Assembly (NCBI GenBank): GCA_964636655.1
Contig: CAZWTK010000003.1
Coordinates: 1 to 64,000 of the forward strand
DNA length: 64,000 bases
Direction: 5' to 3'
Source of the DNA: Fen-549 sp964636655
GTDB taxonomy: Bacteria; Actinomycetota; Thermoleophilia; Gaiellales; Gaiellaceae
Shown: positions 62,308 through 64,000 of the stretch, in pieces
How the letters are laid out: each line of letters begins with the position of its first letter
Position numbering within the stretch: position 1 is the first letter of the stretch
Program-made: the position numbers and the translations under genes
The notes under the pieces: generated by a model
The model's input: only the letters and a program-made list of their open reading frames with translations
Databases searched by the model: none
What the model was told of the DNA's origin: nothing

Positions 62308-62629
62308 GCTGCCGAGCCCGCCTTCGACGGGAGCTCGGCAGCTGCTCCTACATGCTAGGTGCGTTGACCGGGATTGTGGTCAGTGTTCGGGGTGGAACAG
62401 CCGGGGGATGGCGTTTAGTGAGCCGCGCCGTGTCCGCGAAAAGTCGGCCGGCTGCGCCGGCTGTGACTTTCCGCGGTATGGGGGAGGTGCACGAGTCGGC
62501 ACGCCTTCGGCGCGGGTGACTCGTCTGCTCCTAGTGGGCGTGCTCGGTTGACCGGGATTGTGGTCAGTGTTCGGGGTGGAACAGCCGGGGGATGGCGTTT
62601 AGTGAGCCGCAGCCGCGCATGTCGGCTGC
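62308..62629. repeat. Two tandem units of a structured repeat: hairpin, 64-nt conserved box, hairpin
   Basis: An identical 64-bp box occurs at 62363-62426 and 62547-62610. Each is preceded by a hairpin with a different stem (AGCTGCCGAGC/GCTCGGCAGCT at 62308-62343; ACGAGTC/GACTCGT at 62491-62524) and a shared CTGCTCCTA, and followed by another (CCGCGaAAAGTC/GACTTTcCGCGG at 62434-62476; GCAGCCG/CGGCTGC at 62609-62629). Stems are kept while their sequences change, suggesting structured RNA or DNA. The 459-bp gap (62231-62689) holds no protein gene. Confidence 0.8.
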
Positions 62630-62689
62630 GACGGCGGAGCGAGAATCCGCTCTCTTCGAGATCGATCCTCGCGAGATGAGCAGAGGAGC

Positions 62690-63229
62690 TCAAGGAAAGA
62701 GGCGCCGGTGAACTGCGAGAGCTCGCTCGATCGGCCCGGCGCCGGCGGCCTCGCGGGCCATGCGCAGGAGCGACCGCTCGTCGCCGGAGTCGAGCAGCGC
62801 GCTCGCCGCATCGCTCAGTCCGCCCCGTCCGAGCCGCGCGACGGCGGCCGCCCAGAGGGCGCCATCACCGGGTTTTCGCTCGGCCTGCAGGCGCGCGCAC
62901 AGCTCGAGCAGCGCGGCCAGGTCGGCCACCACGGCCACGCTTCCCGACTCGCTCACGTGCACGAGACCGTGGGCGTAGAGGCGGTCACCGAGGAGTAGCG
63001 CCAGATTCGGATCGCCCGGAGAGAAGAGGCGCGACGAGCCGTAGTGGACGAGATAGCCCTCGTAGATCGTTTCGATTCCCAGCGCCAGCTCGGGCGCGGC
63101 CAGGGGCGAGAAGGCGAGCTGCTCGCGGCGCTCGGGCTCCGGCAGCAGCAGCTCGGCCCAGAGCGCGCTCTCGCTCGCGCCCTCGTCGACCAGGCGCCGC
63201 CAGAGCTCGCTGTCGGGCAAGGCGTCCAT
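62690..63229 (-). CDS. Hypothetical protein linked to an ABC-2 permease
   Basis: A 179-aa helical soluble protein (DSELWRRLVDEGASESALWA, LYAHGLVHVSESGSVAVVAD, LLRMAREAAGAGPIERALAV) that I cannot assign. ATG 63229 starts 2 bp after the permease stop, so they are co-expressed. An accessory or regulatory role for the transporter is a guess from position only. Confidence 0.65.
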   Translation of the reverse strand: MDALPDSELWRRLVDEGASESALWAELLLPEPERREQLAFSPLAAPELALGIETIYEGYLVHYGSSRLFSPGDPNLALLLGDRLYAHGLVHVSESGSVAVVADLAALLELCARLQAERKPGDGALWAAAVARLGRGGLSDAASALLDSGDERSLLRMAREAAGAGPIERALAVHRRLFP

Positions 63230-63231
63230 CG

Positions 63232-64000
63232 CTAGCTCTCCGTCAAGCGCGGCTGGACGAGTCGTGCCACCGCTCCCCACGCGACGAGCAACCCGAGCAG
63301 CCAGAGAGCCTCCGGACCGACGGTCGCCCAGGGGTGAAGGTCGTAGAGCGCCGAGGAGAAGAAGCGCTCTCCGTGGCTGAAGGGGAAGATGTCGCTGATC
63401 AGGCCGGCGGGCGGCGCGATCTCTCTGGGAATCAGGCCCAGCAGGACGATAGGAAGCGCCACCAGCAGGGCACCCAGCGTGGCCGAGCGGCCCTCGCGGG
63501 CCAGCGCCCCGATGAGTGTTCCGATCGCTCCCAGCGCCGCGCCGAACAGCGTCACGCCTCCAAGCACGAGCGGAATCCGCTGCCAGGGCTGGCCGCCGCT
63601 TATGCCGCCGATCTCGACGATCATGCCGAAGGCGAGCAGGATCACCCCGCCGACCGCGATGGAGATGATCGTCGCCAGCGCGATCTTGGCGGCCAGCAGC
63701 GAGAAGCGCGAGACCAGCCCTCGCCCGAGCAGGCAGGCGACGTTCTCGTCGCGCTCGGAGGCGGTGACCGCGGCGCCGAGAGCCAGCGCCAGAATGCTCA
63801 CCGTCAGCGCCAGCGCGTAGGCCTGCATCTGCGCCGAGAGCAGCCAACCGCGTCCGCTACGGGTCGCGGTCGCAAGGCGAATCGGCTGAGCGACGGCGTG
63901 AGCCGAGACCTCCGAGGCTCGTAGCGCGCCCTCCGCCGTATCGAGGAAGCGTACGACCTCGGCTGCCTTGGGATTGTTCTTCTCCGACGCCAGAAGTGAG
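63232..64000 (-). CDS. ABC-2 type transporter permease (5' end outside the window)
   Basis: The frame is open from the stop at 63232 to the window end, giving at least 255 residues of a membrane protein. About six helices are visible, for example YALALTVSILALALGAAVTA, LAAKIALATIISIAVGGVIL, LGALLVALPIVLLGLIP and EALWLLGLLVAWGAV. ERDENVACLLGRGLVSRFSL resembles the cytoplasmic loop of ABC2-membrane-type permeases (e.g. NatB or YhaP-like). The ATPase gene is presumably upstream, beyond the window. Confidence 0.8.
   Translation of the reverse strand, partial: SLLASEKNNPKAAEVVRFLDTAEGALRASEVSAHAVAQPIRLATATRSGRGWLLSAQMQAYALALTVSILALALGAAVTASERDENVACLLGRGLVSRFSLLAAKIALATIISIAVGGVILLAFGMIVEIGGISGGQPWQRIPLVLGGVTLFGAALGAIGTLIGALAREGRSATLGALLVALPIVLLGLIPREIAPPAGLISDIFPFSHGERFFSSALYDLHPWATVGPEALWLLGLLVAWGAVARLVQPRLTES

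Noticed and set aside
62231..62689. CRISPR array or integron attC sites
   Set aside because: Only two units, 184 bp apart, with 64-bp identical boxes and dissimilar hairpins; no short repeat-spacer pattern, cas gene or integrase.

Overview
High-GC bacterial DNA with compact, overlapping operons. Several traits point to Actinomycetota, possibly a Thermoleophilia-like lineage: futalosine-type menaquinone genes, a UvrD2-like helicase with an HRDC tail, a NarL-type sensor kinase, a PolX polymerase, and many apparently leaderless genes. The lineage is inference; no rRNA or other taxonomic marker gene is present. Two 100-N gaps (4087-4186 and 61157-61256) are each flanked by an exact 55-bp duplication. 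That is the signature of a k-mer-overlap scaffold join, so the window is probably from a short-read (perhaps metagenomic) assembly.

Layout. 1-8.9 kb, minus strand: an Rhs/YD-repeat polymorphic-toxin locus. It has a giant secreted protein (about 2479 aa once the first gap is collapsed), a small overlapping gene that looks like a stand-alone EF-Tu domain III and is a candidate immunity protein, then an IS-like remnant and an orphan near-identical Rhs core carrying a different tip that runs off the window. 9.0-11.0 kb: ferredoxin-NADP reductase and a HisN-type phosphatase. 11.2-17.6 kb, minus: one apparent operon for a 2-oxoacid dehydrogenase (E1 alpha, E1 beta, E2), a GNAT, an AlkD-like glycosylase, a cupin, lipB and lipA, so the complex sits with the genes that lipoylate it. 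17.8-20.3 kb, plus: an amidohydrolase (candidate aminofutalosine deaminase), a TPR membrane protein and a STAS protein. 20.3-22.8 kb: a GNAT, a LOG-like protein and an NAD(P)-binding protein. 22.8-28.2 kb: an MrfA/YprA-type helicase diverging from a TPP-riboswitch-controlled thiD-thiM-thiE-thiL operon.

28.2-39.6 kb: polyprenol-phosphate glycosyltransferase, sensor kinase, DUF4097-like protein, PolX, PLP decarboxylase, trehalose-phosphate phosphatase, a split TauE/SafE pair, a ZIP transporter and an M23 peptidase. 39.7-42.6 kb: hsp20-lon. 42.8-45.6 kb: rmlA-rmlC-rmlD plus an ABC ATPase. 45.7-46.4 kb: a MazEF-like pair. 46.5-49.2 kb: UvrD2 and an unrelated, 5'-truncated Rhs fragment. 49.2-52.8 kb: polysaccharide genes (CapD-type, DegT-type) and DedA. 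53.9-60.9 kb, minus: a seven-gene menaquinone operon (ubiD-ubiX-menG-polyprenyl synthase-mqnE-mqnA-mqnC). 61.5-64 kb: an unknown membrane protein, an unknown cytoplasmic protein and an ABC-2 permease cut by the window end.

The less ordinary material is the Rhs toxin system with its module shuffling, three distinct intergenic repeat families (10.99 and 55.76 kb; 60.92-61.42 kb; 62.3-62.63 kb), and a recurring TAnnnT box 6-8 nt before the start codon of genes that lead transcription units. No tRNA, rRNA, CRISPR array or complete insertion sequence was found.
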